This document shows positions 45,975-54,722 of a stretch of 64,000 nucleotides of DNA, in pieces; positions within the stretch are counted from its first letter, which is position 1; each line of letters begins with the position of its first letter. The DNA comes from Microvirga sp. Mcv34. GTDB lineage: Bacteria; Pseudomonadota; Alphaproteobacteria; Rhizobiales; Beijerinckiaceae. The stretch spans positions 1 through 64,000 of the forward strand of contig NZ_JALJRK010000009.1 in the NCBI RefSeq assembly GCF_024519725.1, read 5' to 3'. Under the pieces are notes generated by a model. That model was not told where the DNA came from, did no database searches, and saw only the letters and a program-made list of their open reading frames with translations. Both the position numbers and the translations under genes were made by a program.

Positions 45975-48230
45975 GTGCGGCTTTCTGATGTCCCTGGCTT
46001 GGCGCAACTGGCCCTTGCATTGACCCTCACGGTCGCGTTTCTCCCAACGGCAAGTGCCCAGGAATCCCAAGAACAGGCCATCGAGCGCCGCGTGAACGAG
46101 CTTCTCGGCCGAATGACCCTGGAAGAAAAGGTCGGCCAGCTGAATCTTGTCTCCCACGGGCCGCCGCTGCGCTGGGAGGACATTTCGGAAGGGAAGGCCG
46201 GAGCCGTCCTGAACTTCAACAGCGCCCAGGATGTGGCGCGCGCCCAGGCACTGGTCCGACAAAGCCGCCTGAAGATTCCATTGCTCTTCGGGCTCGACGT
46301 GCTGCACGGATTCCGCACACAGTTTCCCTTGCCGCTGGGCGAGGCCGCGGCCTTCAGCCCGCGCGTCTCCCGCCTCGCCTCCGAATGGGCTGCCCGGGAA
46401 GCATCCTATGTGGGTGTGAACTGGACCTTCGCGCCCATGGCCGACCTGTCGCGCGACAGCCGCTGGGGCCGCATCGTCGAAGGCTTCGGCGAGGATCCCA
46501 CGCTCGGCGCCACCCTCACGGCGGCCCGCGTCGAAGGCTTCCGCAAGGGCGGTCTCGCCGCTGCCGCCAAGCATTTCGCCGGCTACGGCGCTCCGCAGGG
46601 CGGGCGCGACTACGATACAACCTACATTCCCCGCGCGGAGATGTACGACACCTATCTGCCGCCGTTCCGGGCGGCGGTGGACGCCGGCACGGCGAGCTTC
46701 ATGGCGGCCTTCAACGCCCTGAACGGCGAGCCTTCGACGGCCAATCCGTGGCTGCTGACGGACGTGCTGCGCACCCAATGGGGTTTCGACGGCTTCGTGA
46801 CATCCGATTGGGTCGGCATCGGCGAGCTCGTCAACCACGGCATCGCGGCCGATGGCGCGGAGGCCGCCCGCAAGGCGATCCTCGCCGGCGTCGACATGGA
46901 CATGATGGGGCAGCTCTACATCAATCATCTGCCCGACGAGGTGCGCGCCGGCCGGGTGCCGGAGAGCGTGATCGACGAATCCGTGCGGCGCGTGCTGCGC
47001 ACCAAGTTCCGCCTTGGTCTGTTCGATCACCCCGACGTGGATTCCTCTCACCTGGATTCGGAATTTCCGTCGCCGGAGTCGCGCCAAGCCGCCCGCGAGG
47101 TTGCCCGTGAAACCTTCGTCCTGCTGCAGAATCGGGACGACGTGCTGCCGATCCCGTCGAAGGTCCGTTCCATCGCGGTCGTCGGCCCGCTCGCCGACGC
47201 GCCCCAGGACCAGATGGGCCCTCACGCGGCCCGTGGCCACAAGGAGGACAGCGTCACGATCCTCGAAGGCGTCCGCCGCCGCGCGCAGGATGCGGGCATC
47301 ACGGTCCGGCATGCTCCGGCCTGCGACCTGTTCTGCCGCAACACGGATGCGCTGCCCGCCGCCATCGAGGCCGCCCGGCAGTCGGATTTCGTGATCGCCG
47401 TCTTCGGCGAGCCGCAGGAACTGTCGGGTGAGGCCGCTTCCCGGGCCAACATGGATCTCACCGGCCGGCAGATCGAGGTGCTGGAGGAGCTCGCCAGGAC
47501 CGGCAAGCCCATCGCCCTCGTCATCATGGGCGGGCGCCCGCAGGTTCTCGGCCCGGTGGCAGACCGCATCCCGTCGATTCTGATGGTCTGGTATCCCGGG
47601 ACGGAAGCGGGCCCCGCCGTGGCCGACGTGCTGTTCGGCGACGTAAGCCCGAGCGGCAAGCTTCCGCTCACCTGGCCGCGCGCCACGGGGCAGCTGCCGC
47701 TCTATTACAACCGCCTCCCCACCGGTCGTCCCACCCTCTCGGACAACCGCTTCACGGTGAAATACATCGACGAAGCGATCACGCCGCTCTACCCCTTCGG
47801 CTGGGGCCTGAGCTACACGCACTTCGCCTATTCCGATGCTCGGATCGCGAGCCTGCGGATCGACGAGGGGCAGGTTCTGGAGGTCTCCGTCACCGTGAAG
47901 AACACGGGCGCGCGGGACGGCCAGGAGGTCGTGCAGCTCTACACCCGGGATCCGGTGGCAAGCCGCAGCCGGCCTCTGCGCGAGCTGAAGGCCTTCGAGA
48001 AGATCGCCCTCAAGCCCGGCGAGACGAAGCAGGTGACCCTGCGGGTGCCGATCGAGTCGCTCGGCTTCCATCTCGACGACGGCACCTATCTCGTCGAGGC
48101 CGGCGCCATCCAGGTCTTCGTCGGCGGTTCGTCGCTCGCGGATCAGGTTGGCGAGGCCGAGATCCTCAAGACCTTCCGTATCCCGCCCCTGGAGCGCCGC
48201 GCCTCCGTATCGACCGGGGTCGCGCAGTAA
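45975..48230 (+). CDS. bglX: Glycoside hydrolase family 3 beta-glucosidase (BglX-like)
   Basis: Exported GH3 enzyme of 751 residues. A Sec signal peptide (MRLSDVPGLAQLALALTLTV, cleavage after ASA) is followed by the GH3 TIM-barrel (about 40-360) with the acid/base-proximal KHFAGYG and the nucleophile Asp in FVTSDWVGIGE, then the alpha/beta sandwich (about 380-600) and a fibronectin-III-like domain (about 650-740, VSVTVKNTGARDGQEVVQLY). Periplasmic hydrolysis of beta-glucosides. GTG start at 45975 with GGAG 6 bases upstream. Stands alone between a sensor gene and a membrane gene. Confidence 0.93.
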   Translation: MRLSDVPGLAQLALALTLTVAFLPTASAQESQEQAIERRVNELLGRMTLEEKVGQLNLVSHGPPLRWEDISEGKAGAVLNFNSAQDVARAQALVRQSRLKIPLLFGLDVLHGFRTQFPLPLGEAAAFSPRVSRLASEWAAREASYVGVNWTFAPMADLSRDSRWGRIVEGFGEDPTLGATLTAARVEGFRKGGLAAAAKHFAGYGAPQGGRDYDTTYIPRAEMYDTYLPPFRAAVDAGTASFMAAFNALNGEPSTANPWLLTDVLRTQWGFDGFVTSDWVGIGELVNHGIAADGAEAARKAILAGVDMDMMGQLYINHLPDEVRAGRVPESVIDESVRRVLRTKFRLGLFDHPDVDSSHLDSEFPSPESRQAAREVARETFVLLQNRDDVLPIPSKVRSIAVVGPLADAPQDQMGPHAARGHKEDSVTILEGVRRRAQDAGITVRHAPACDLFCRNTDALPAAIEAARQSDFVIAVFGEPQELSGEAASRANMDLTGRQIEVLEELARTGKPIALVIMGGRPQVLGPVADRIPSILMVWYPGTEAGPAVADVLFGDVSPSGKLPLTWPRATGQLPLYYNRLPTGRPTLSDNRFTVKYIDEAITPLYPFGWGLSYTHFAYSDARIASLRIDEGQVLEVSVTVKNTGARDGQEVVQLYTRDPVASRSRPLRELKAFEKIALKPGETKQVTLRVPIESLGFHLDDGTYLVEAGAIQVFVGGSSLADQVGEAEILKTFRIPPLERRASVSTGVAQ

Positions 48231-48274
48231 CGGACGGAGGCGGCTCATCGCCTGACAGCTCGGCGCGTCGCGAC

Positions 48275-48308
48275 GAAAGCCGGATCCCCTTTTCCGCACG
48301 ATGCGCTA
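48275..48308. repeat. Dispersed palindromic repeat, copy E
   Basis: Carries GAAAGCCGGATCCCCTTTTC and ends with TCCGCACGATGCGCTA, the same 16-base end as copy A at 8555-8570. Directly upstream of the YoaK-like gene. Confidence 0.6.
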
Positions 48309-48319
48309 AGCTGGCTGCC

Positions 48320-49111
48320 ATGAGCGCCCAGTCGACGAAACCGGAAACGCGCGACTTCACCATCCGGGCGGTGAAGACCATCGCGGCTTTCGAGCGGACG
48401 AACGTGACGGATACCCTACTGGGAATGTCCCTCACCTTCGTGGCCGGAGCCATCAATGCGGGCGGGTTCCTCGCCGTCGGCCAGTACACGTCGCACATGT
48501 CGGGCATCTTCTCGTCCATGGCCGACAATCTCGCGTTGGGTTCGCTGGGTCTCGCGAGCCTTGGGCTTCTGGGCTTCCTGCCCTTCGTCATGGGCGCGGC
48601 CTGTTCGGCCATGCTGATCAACTGGGGCCGGCGGCATCACCTGGGCAGTCGCTACGCCATGCCCCTGATGCTCGAGTCCTTCCTGCTTCTCGGCTTCGGG
48701 ATCCTGGGCTGGCTCGCCCACCCGTCGCCGGGTTTCGTGGCGATCGCGATCCCCCTGCTCTGCTTCATCATGGGCCTGCAGAACGCCACCGTGACCAAGA
48801 TCTCGGGCGCGCGCATGCGCACCACCCACGTGACGGGGATCGTCACGGATATCGGCATCGAGCTTGGAAAACTTCTCTACTGGAACCGGAATCCGCATAA
48901 TCCGGATAGGATCATGGCGGACCGCGAGAAGCTGCGCCTGCTCCTCCTGCTTCTCGCCTCGTTCTTCATCGGGGGCGTGATCGGAGCGGTCGGTTTCAGC
49001 CATGTCGGCTTCCTCTTCGCCCTGCCCTTCGCGCTCCTGCTGCTTCTGCTGGCCGGGCCGCCCCTCGCGGAGGATGCCGCGACCCTGGCCCGCCGGATGA
49101 CGAAGCCCTGA
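48320..49111 (+). CDS. YoaK family (DUF1275) membrane protein
   Basis: Integral membrane protein of 263 residues, DUF1275/YoaK type. Family marks are the NVTDTLLGMSLTFVAGAINAGGFLAVGQYTSHMSG-type opening, GLQNATVTKISGARMRTTHVTG and about six transmembrane helices. Biochemical role is unknown; the family is widespread. Hydrophilic N-terminal 40 residues likely face the cytoplasm. Repeat copy E sits just upstream. Downstream genes encode two more membrane proteins in the same direction, with gaps of 41 and 54 bases. Confidence 0.87.
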   Translation: MSAQSTKPETRDFTIRAVKTIAAFERTNVTDTLLGMSLTFVAGAINAGGFLAVGQYTSHMSGIFSSMADNLALGSLGLASLGLLGFLPFVMGAACSAMLINWGRRHHLGSRYAMPLMLESFLLLGFGILGWLAHPSPGFVAIAIPLLCFIMGLQNATVTKISGARMRTTHVTGIVTDIGIELGKLLYWNRNPHNPDRIMADREKLRLLLLLLASFFIGGVIGAVGFSHVGFLFALPFALLLLLLAGPPLAEDAATLARRMTKP

Positions 49112-49152
49112 CACGCCATTGGCCCGGGGCCGAAGAAGCCTAGATCTCTTTC

Positions 49153-50256
49153 ATGCAAGAGAAAGCCGTGGCTCCTCTGTCCCAGCCGTCAGACGGCGAT
49201 GCTCCCGATGCCCGCGCCCGGCGGGTCACGCGCCTCATCGGCGCGCTGGCGCTCGTCGGGCTGACACTCTGGATGATCGGCTCCTACCTCACCGCCATTG
49301 GCTGGGCGGTGATCATCGCCATCAGCGTCTGGCCGCTTTATAGCCGCTTCCAGGCTCGCCTGGGAGGCTCGCGCCTCGCCGCTCCCCTGCTGACGACGAT
49401 CGGCCTTGCCGTCCTCCTTCTCGTCCCGGTCGCCCTCGTGCTGACCGAGATCGGCCGGGAAAGCCAGTTCGTCATGGAATGGCTCACGCGGCTGCAGCAG
49501 AACGGCATGCCGGTGCCGGAATGGGTCCATCGACTGCCGCTCGTCGGCCAGCATCTGGACACCTGGTGGCAGGCCCATCTGGGGCGGCCGGAATCCGCCG
49601 GCCAGCTCCTGAGCGGCATCGACAGCCAGACCCTGACCGAGTGGTCGAGAACCCTCGGCGGCGCGCTGGCGACGCGCGTTCTCCATACCTTCCTGACGTT
49701 CCTGGTCCTGTTCATGCTCCTGCGCCACGGCCGCGACATCGGCCGGCACGTTCTCGCCGCCATCGACCGCTGGTTCGGCGCACCGGGCGAGCGCCTGGCG
49801 GAAACCATGGCGTCCGCCGTACGCGGAACGGTGAACGGGACGATCCTCGTGGCCGTGGGCGAAGCCGTCCTCATCGGCATCGGATTCGTGGTCGCGGGCG
49901 TGCCGCATGCCATCCTATTCGCCTTCCTGACCGCCGCCTTCGCCATGCTGCCCATGGGAGCCTGGTTCGCCTTCGTGACCGCCGCCATCGTGCTGGTTCT
50001 CGGCGGCGGTTCTGTTCTCGCGGCCGCGGGCGTCGTGGGATGGGGCGCGGCCGTCATGCTGATCGGCGACAATCTCGTTCAGCCAGCCCTGATCGGCGGC
50101 GCGGCGCACATTCCCTTCCTGTGGACCCTGTTCGGCATCCTCGGCGGGCTCGAAACCTTCGGCCTGATCGGCCTCTTCCTCGGCCCGGTCCTCATGGCCG
50201 CCCTCCTGACGATCTGGCGCCGGCAGAGCCGGGCCGCTCCGGATCATCCTCTTTGA
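49153..50256 (+). CDS. AI-2E (PerM) family transporter
   Basis: Polytopic membrane protein of 367 residues in the AI-2E/PerM family. About seven helices: an initial pair (LIGALALVGLTLWMIGSYL, WAVIIAISVWPLY), one after the first cytoplasmic segment, a long periplasmic-facing stretch with PVPEWVHRLPLVG, then the conserved C-terminal block VRGTVNGTILVAVGEAVLIG, FLTAAFAMLPMGAW and LIGGAAHIPFLWTLFGILGGLETFGLIGLFLGPVLMA. Members export small molecules or Na+/H+; naming AI-2 as substrate is not justified. Confidence 0.9.
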   Translation: MQEKAVAPLSQPSDGDAPDARARRVTRLIGALALVGLTLWMIGSYLTAIGWAVIIAISVWPLYSRFQARLGGSRLAAPLLTTIGLAVLLLVPVALVLTEIGRESQFVMEWLTRLQQNGMPVPEWVHRLPLVGQHLDTWWQAHLGRPESAGQLLSGIDSQTLTEWSRTLGGALATRVLHTFLTFLVLFMLLRHGRDIGRHVLAAIDRWFGAPGERLAETMASAVRGTVNGTILVAVGEAVLIGIGFVVAGVPHAILFAFLTAAFAMLPMGAWFAFVTAAIVLVLGGGSVLAAAGVVGWGAAVMLIGDNLVQPALIGGAAHIPFLWTLFGILGGLETFGLIGLFLGPVLMAALLTIWRRQSRAAPDHPL

Positions 50257-50310
50257 GGAACATCTGCGAAGGCTGGACGGTTCACCCCTGACACGAAGGA
50301 GCCGCCTGTC

Positions 50311-51153
50311 ATGCCCCGGATCAGCACCAACCCCGTCGAGGCCCTGGCCCGTTTCGGCTATGGAGCGCGGGGCGTGGTCTACGGCCTCGTCGGCGGCCTC
50401 GCCCTCCTCGCCGCCATCGGCTCGGGCGGGCAGACGGGAGGCAGCCGCAGCGCCCTGCAATCGCTGCTCTCGCAACCCTTCGGAAAGGTCTGGCTGGCCC
50501 TGATCGCCGTCGGCCTCTTCGGCTTCTGCGCCTGGCGGGTGATCGAAGCGTTGACCGATGCCGACAAGCGCGGCTCCGACGCCAAGGGCTGGGGCATCAG
50601 GGGAGCCCATCTGATCAGCGGCGTCATTTATGCGGGACTGGCCCTCTCGGCGTTGAACCTCGCCCTCGGCCGCGGCTCCTCGGGAGGCGGCGAAGACAAG
50701 GCGGCCCAGGACTGGACGGCCTGGCTCATGAGCCAGCCCTTCGGCCAATGGCTGGTCGGCCTCGTGGGCCTCGCTGTGGCGGGAGCGGGCGTCGCTTTCC
50801 TCTGGAAAGCCTGGCGCGGAAACGTGACGGAGCGCCTCTCGCTGCCCAGCGACAAGCACGACTGGTTCGTTACGCTCGGCCGCATGGGTTTCGCCGCCCG
50901 GGGCGTCGTGTTCCTGATGATCGGCAGCTTCCTGATCCTGGCGGCCCTCCACGCCTCGTCCTCGGACGTGCATGGCCTCGGCGGCGCACTCCAGGCCCTG
51001 CAGCGGCAACCCTATGGCTGGGTGCTCCTGGCCCTCACGGCCCTGGGCCTCTTCGCCTTCGGCCTCTTCGGCCTCGTCCAGGCCCGCTACCGCCACATCG
51101 ACGCGCCTGATCTCGACGACGCCAAGGCGGCCGTCGCCCGGATGGCGCGGTGA
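50311..51153 (+). CDS. DUF1206 membrane protein with three internal repeats
   Basis: A 280-residue membrane protein built from three DUF1206 repeats of two helices each: ARFGYGARGVVYGLVGGLAL (about 11-30), RGAHLISGVIYAGLALSALN (about 97-120) and GRMGFAARGVVFLMIGSFLI (about 190-210). The G-x-x-ARG-VVY/F motif recurs in each. Function unknown; relatives occur in soil actinobacteria and proteobacteria. AAGGAG 10 bases upstream supports the start. Confidence 0.85.
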   Translation: MPRISTNPVEALARFGYGARGVVYGLVGGLALLAAIGSGGQTGGSRSALQSLLSQPFGKVWLALIAVGLFGFCAWRVIEALTDADKRGSDAKGWGIRGAHLISGVIYAGLALSALNLALGRGSSGGGEDKAAQDWTAWLMSQPFGQWLVGLVGLAVAGAGVAFLWKAWRGNVTERLSLPSDKHDWFVTLGRMGFAARGVVFLMIGSFLILAALHASSSDVHGLGGALQALQRQPYGWVLLALTALGLFAFGLFGLVQARYRHIDAPDLDDAKAAVARMAR

Positions 51154-51175
51154 GGAACAACATGCGTTGAAGGAC

Positions 51176-51252
51176 TGGCGATCCCGGGAAGACTCGAACT
51201 TCCGACCTTCGGTTTAGGAAACCGCTGCTCTGTCCTGCTGAGCTACGGGACC
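51176..51252 (-). tRNA. tRNA-Arg (anticodon CCT)
   Basis: A 77-base cloverleaf read on the minus strand, from GGTCCCG at 51252 down to the encoded CCA at 51176-51178. Acceptor stem pairs over 7 bp with one G-U; T-stem GGAAG/CTTCC with TTCGAGT loop; anticodon loop TTCCTAA with CCT at the centre, reading AGG. The first pair of the anticodon stem is a G-A mismatch. The gene lies between two protein genes with no integrase nearby. Confidence 0.92.
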
Positions 51253-51393
51253 GCTGAGAGGATGGGACTTAGCACGGTCGGCAGGGGCATTCCAGGGGGT
51301 TCGTGCCCTGGGCGCACGGCAAGTGGCGACGCGATCTGGGCCGACCGGGTCGTCGTGTCGCCGGCCAGGGGCACGGCGGCCCGGGCAGAGTGG

Positions 51394-51990
51394 CTAACGG
51401 GTCATGGATTCCGGCGACCGGACCGGGAGCATCAGGTGCTCGTAGGGCGTGTCCGGCCACATCACGTAAGGCTGCGTGGTATCGGGCTTCGCGGTGCGAG
51501 GGTAGCCCTCCATCATGCCCTTGGCCCCGACCACCATCACATGAGGCCCGGTCTCGACCCAATTGTTGTTCGGCTCGGGCTTCTGGGCATAGGGGTCGGT
51601 GTTGCTGGCATCCGTACCGCCGGCAAGCATGTACATGAAGCCGACCTTGTTCTGCGGCGGCTCCTTCTTTTCGAGCCAGGCCTGGGCCCATTCCATGGCG
51701 TTACGGTCGCCGCACATGGGATCGGGCCCCGGCGTGTTCGGATTGTCCGCCAAGCAGGTGAAACCGTTCGTCCCCTTGCGGACGACCCGGGTTTTCCCGT
51801 CCGATGAAACATCCACGATGGTCGCCTCCTTGGCGACAGCGGGTGGCGCCGCCGCCATGGCGCTCTTGATGATGTCCTCGTCGCTCATGGCGCCCGCCAT
51901 GCCCTGATGCTGGGCGGATGCCGCGGGGATGAAACCGAGGGACGAGATGACGCTGCACGCGAACCAGGTGAGAGTGCGATGCCCATTCAT
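51394..51990 (-). CDS. Secreted hypothetical protein, 198 residues
   Basis: Exported protein of unrecognised family. A clear Sec signal peptide (ends SLGFIPAASAQ) is followed by HQGMAGAMSDEDIIKSAMAA, an IVDVSSDGKTRVVRKGTNGFTC strand region, two cysteines (TCLADN and PMCGDRNAM) that could form a disulfide, and a C-terminal half with GFMYMLAGGTDASNTDP and VMWPDTPYEHLMLPV. Composition fits a periplasmic protein and the gene is probably real, but I know no function. Confidence 0.72.
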   Translation of the reverse strand: MNGHRTLTWFACSVISSLGFIPAASAQHQGMAGAMSDEDIIKSAMAAAPPAVAKEATIVDVSSDGKTRVVRKGTNGFTCLADNPNTPGPDPMCGDRNAMEWAQAWLEKKEPPQNKVGFMYMLAGGTDASNTDPYAQKPEPNNNWVETGPHVMVVGAKGMMEGYPRTAKPDTTQPYVMWPDTPYEHLMLPVRSPESMTR

Positions 51991-52135
51991 GGCCCACCTC
52001 CTGTTACTGCGCGACCGGCGCCGCTCATTTTACGCCTCTCGGGCCCTTCAGGGGAGAGGCTGACGGCCGTCCCTTGCGCGGCCCCAAGGAACCGAGCTTG
52101 GCCCGACCCGGTTGAGAAGGAACCGGAGGCATATC

Positions 52136-52348
52136 ATGGCGCAGACGCTTCGCGATTTCCTGAAACAGATAGAGAATCTTCCCCCTGACACCCTTCTCTG
52201 TGTCGCCGAGGTGGATGAGGCCTTCGCCGCTCATGTGGCCGAAATCGAAATCATCGAGGATGCGAAGGCCCAGAACCGCAAGGCGGAAGGAACGGAAGCG
52301 GTCGAGCTGGGCAACGGACGCCAGAGGGTCGTGGTCATCCGGTGGTAG
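52136..52348 (+). CDS. Small hypothetical protein, 70 residues
   Basis: Small acidic soluble protein (MAQTLRDFLKQIENLPPDT at the start, ending RQRVVVIRW). GGAGG 7 bases before the ATG at 52136 makes the start convincing; an upstream in-frame ATG at 52112 is not needed. Predicted helix-strand mix. No recognised family. Confidence 0.6.
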   Translation: MAQTLRDFLKQIENLPPDTLLCVAEVDEAFAAHVAEIEIIEDAKAQNRKAEGTEAVELGNGRQRVVVIRW

Positions 52349-52392
52349 AACAAGCGTAGCCGTTTCGCTCCGAATGGGTATGATCCCGTCCC

Positions 52393-53217
52393 ATGACGGG
52401 ATCGGCCCTGCGGACAGCATTAACCATCGGCATCGGGACGGCCCTCTTGCTGGCCGCTCCCACCGGATGGGCGCAGCCTGCCGCAGGCGGGCGGGCGGGC
52501 GCTGCGTGCACCGCGGAAGCCCGGCCCGACCGGCTCCAGGATCTCTCCCCGGACGGCGATCTCATCCTGGCGGAGCTCGGCCCGGCCCGGCTCGCCGGAA
52601 TCCGGCTTCCGGATGCGCCCCCTTTCCGCGACCAAGCCCTCGCCTGGCTGCGGAATCACGCTGGCGAGGCCAGCCTCGTTCAGGGCACGGGCCAATCGGA
52701 CCGCTGGGGCCGTAGACCCGTCCGCATCCGATCCATCGGCCCGATGCCTCCTGTCGATTGGAGCCACGGCCTCGTCGAGGTGGGCCTTGCCGTGACGGAT
52801 GCAGGCTTGGACAATCCCTTCTGCCAACCGGAATTGCTCGCCATCGAGGCCAATGCCCGCGAACGACGCCTTGGTGTTTGGGCTGATGACCGCTATAAGC
52901 CCATGGACGTCGATCATTCCGAGCGTCTGCGGGCCCGAATCGGCACCTTCATTCTGGTCGAGGGGCGCGTCAGAAGCATCGGTGAGCGCAATCAGCGGAC
53001 CTATTTGAACTTCGGGGAGCACTGGGCAGAAGACTTCACGATCATCATTCCTCGAAAAACCTGGAAGCAGATGTCCGACCGCGGCATGGGCGCCGAGGCG
53101 CTTAAGGGCCGGCGGATCAGGGCCCGAGGCGTTTTGCAGCCTTGGCAAGGGACAGCCTTCTCCATTGTCATTCCGGACATGATCGAACGCCTTGAAGGCG
53201 GCCGCCTGCCACGATGA
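52393..53217 (+). CDS. Exported SNase-like (thermonuclease family) protein
   Basis: A 274-residue exported protein with a signal peptide (ends PTGWAQ) and a central staphylococcal-nuclease-like OB domain (about 45-165): LAELGPARLAGIRLPDAPP and QSDRWGRRPVRIRS, with a VWADDRYKP that resembles the end of SNase domains. The catalytic set looks weakened: the calcium-binding Asp of the usual RLxGIDxPE is Arg here (RLAGIRLPD) and the general-base Glu is Asp. A C-terminal domain (about 180-265) with ILVEGRVRSIGERNQRTYLNFGEHW resembles a second OB fold. It may be a non-nuclease relative. Only 6 bases separate it from the M48 gene. Confidence 0.75.
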   Translation: MTGSALRTALTIGIGTALLLAAPTGWAQPAAGGRAGAACTAEARPDRLQDLSPDGDLILAELGPARLAGIRLPDAPPFRDQALAWLRNHAGEASLVQGTGQSDRWGRRPVRIRSIGPMPPVDWSHGLVEVGLAVTDAGLDNPFCQPELLAIEANARERRLGVWADDRYKPMDVDHSERLRARIGTFILVEGRVRSIGERNQRTYLNFGEHWAEDFTIIIPRKTWKQMSDRGMGAEALKGRRIRARGVLQPWQGTAFSIVIPDMIERLEGGRLPR

Positions 53218-53223
53218 ACGAGC

Positions 53224-54648
53224 ATGAGCACAATACGTCAGAGAGGTAGCTTTTCGTTAGTCGGCAGCGTCCTGCTTGCGGCCCTCGTTGCAGGCTGCTC
53301 GGGCTTCGGCGGCGATGTTTCGCTGCCGGCCAATGCGCCCCGCGTGATCGGCCCGGACCGGGACCGGGACCATCTCCGGCTCGTACGGGCGTTCGGAGGC
53401 GAGGGCCGGGCCCCGCAGCTCCAGCAGATGCTGACCGACGTGACGAACCGGCTCGTGATGGCCACCGACAGGCCCGACGAGGCCTTCCAGGTGACGATCC
53501 TCAACTCGCCCGTGGTCAATGCCTTCGCCCTGCCGAACGGACGCCTCTACGTCACGCGCGGGCTCCTGGCGCTCGCGAACGACACCTCCGAGGTCGCGGC
53601 TGTGCTCTCCCACGAGATCGCGCACGTCACCCTCCGTCACGCGTCCCAGCGCAGCGAATTGCAGGCCCGGTCGGACCTGATCGAGCGCGTGGCCGAGAAT
53701 GTGCTGAACGATGCCGAAGAAGCTGCCATGGCGCAGAACCAGGCCCGTTCAGCCCTCGCCAGCTTCTCGCGAGCGCAGGAGCTCGAAGCGGACCAGACGG
53801 GCGTGAAGGTTCTGGCCCGGGCCGGGTTCGACCCCTACGGGGCTCCGCGTTTCCTCACGGCGCTCGGGCGCTCAAGCGCCAGTTCGGATTCCTCGACGGC
53901 CGAGCGGAACGCCTCCCACCCACGGACGGACGACCGGGTGGCGCGGGCGCTCCAGGCGGCACGGCGCACGGGCATGCAGGGAACGGGCGAGACAGGCCGC
54001 CTCGCCTATCTGACGGCGCTTGACGGCCTCTCCTACGGGGATGATCCGGCCGACGGTGTCGTGAAGGGCCGCCGGTTCATCCATTCGCGGCTTGGCGTCG
54101 CCTTCGAGGCGCCGGAGGGCTTCACACTTGAGAACACCTCCCAGGCGGTTCTCGGCGCATCCGGGGACAGCGAGCGCCGCCTTCTGTTCGACGCCGCCGA
54201 TACGCCGCTCGGACAGAGCCTCGAGGATGTGCTGCGCTCCACTTGGACGGATACGATCGAGCCCGGCACCCTCACGATCGGCACGGTGAACGGGCTTCCG
54301 GTGGTCACCGCCCTGTCCAATGGAAAGGAATGGACCTTCCGTCTCTCGGCGATCCGGATCGGCAACACCACCTTCCGGCTCATCATGGCGACCCGCGGGA
54401 ACAGGGGAGACCTGGAAGGCATCTTCCAGCAGACCCTCAACAGCGTCCGTCAGGTGCAGCCTGACGAAGCCCGCCGGATCAGGCCCCTGAAGCTGCAGGT
54501 CGTCACCGCCCAGCGGGGGGACACGGCTCAGAACCTGGCAGCCCGGATGCCCGTCGACAGGGCATTCGACAAGTTCCTGCTGCTCAACGGCCTGAACCGG
54601 AGCGACGCGCTCAAGGTGGGCGAGCGCTACAAGATCGTCGTCGAGTAA
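53224..54648 (+). CDS. M48-family metallopeptidase lipoprotein with C-terminal LysM-like domain
   Basis: A 474-residue lipoprotein: lipobox LVAGCSG (Cys 25), an M48 peptidase domain with zinc motif HEIAH (in VLSHEIAHVTLRH) and third ligand Glu in AQELEADQTG, a middle beta-rich domain (about 275-415), and a C-terminal LysM-like segment (VTAQRGDTAQNLAARM to YKIVV). This is a BepA/LoiP-like envelope protease; in relatives it degrades misfolded outer-membrane proteins. The LysM-like end may bind peptidoglycan. Follows the SNase-like gene by 6 bases and is ended by a strong hairpin. Confidence 0.9.
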   Translation: MSTIRQRGSFSLVGSVLLAALVAGCSGFGGDVSLPANAPRVIGPDRDRDHLRLVRAFGGEGRAPQLQQMLTDVTNRLVMATDRPDEAFQVTILNSPVVNAFALPNGRLYVTRGLLALANDTSEVAAVLSHEIAHVTLRHASQRSELQARSDLIERVAENVLNDAEEAAMAQNQARSALASFSRAQELEADQTGVKVLARAGFDPYGAPRFLTALGRSSASSDSSTAERNASHPRTDDRVARALQAARRTGMQGTGETGRLAYLTALDGLSYGDDPADGVVKGRRFIHSRLGVAFEAPEGFTLENTSQAVLGASGDSERRLLFDAADTPLGQSLEDVLRSTWTDTIEPGTLTIGTVNGLPVVTALSNGKEWTFRLSAIRIGNTTFRLIMATRGNRGDLEGIFQQTLNSVRQVQPDEARRIRPLKLQVVTAQRGDTAQNLAARMPVDRAFDKFLLLNGLNRSDALKVGERYKIVVE

Positions 54649-54670
54649 CGCCGCCAAGCTCAAACGAAAA

Positions 54671-54696
54671 CGGCGAAGCGGGTACCCGCTTCGCCG
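54671..54696. terminator. Terminator hairpin between M48 gene and rpoH
   Basis: A perfect 26-base palindrome (13-bp arms). On the minus strand it is followed by TTTTCGTTT, giving a good intrinsic terminator for rpoH; on the plus strand the downstream T-tract is missing, but the hairpin may still affect the M48 transcript. Confidence 0.8.
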
Positions 54697-54722
54697 ATGA
54701 GAATCCTTGTTTCGCAGCTGAA

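Noticed and set aside
44826-48299. Minus-strand open frame of about 1157 codons opposite the GH3 gene and overlapping the sensor gene
   Set aside because: Composition is Arg/His/Gly/Asp-rich as for shadow frames and it covers two well-supported genes.
51176-51252. tRNA-Arg as integration site of a genomic island
   Set aside because: No integrase or direct repeat of the tRNA end was seen nearby.
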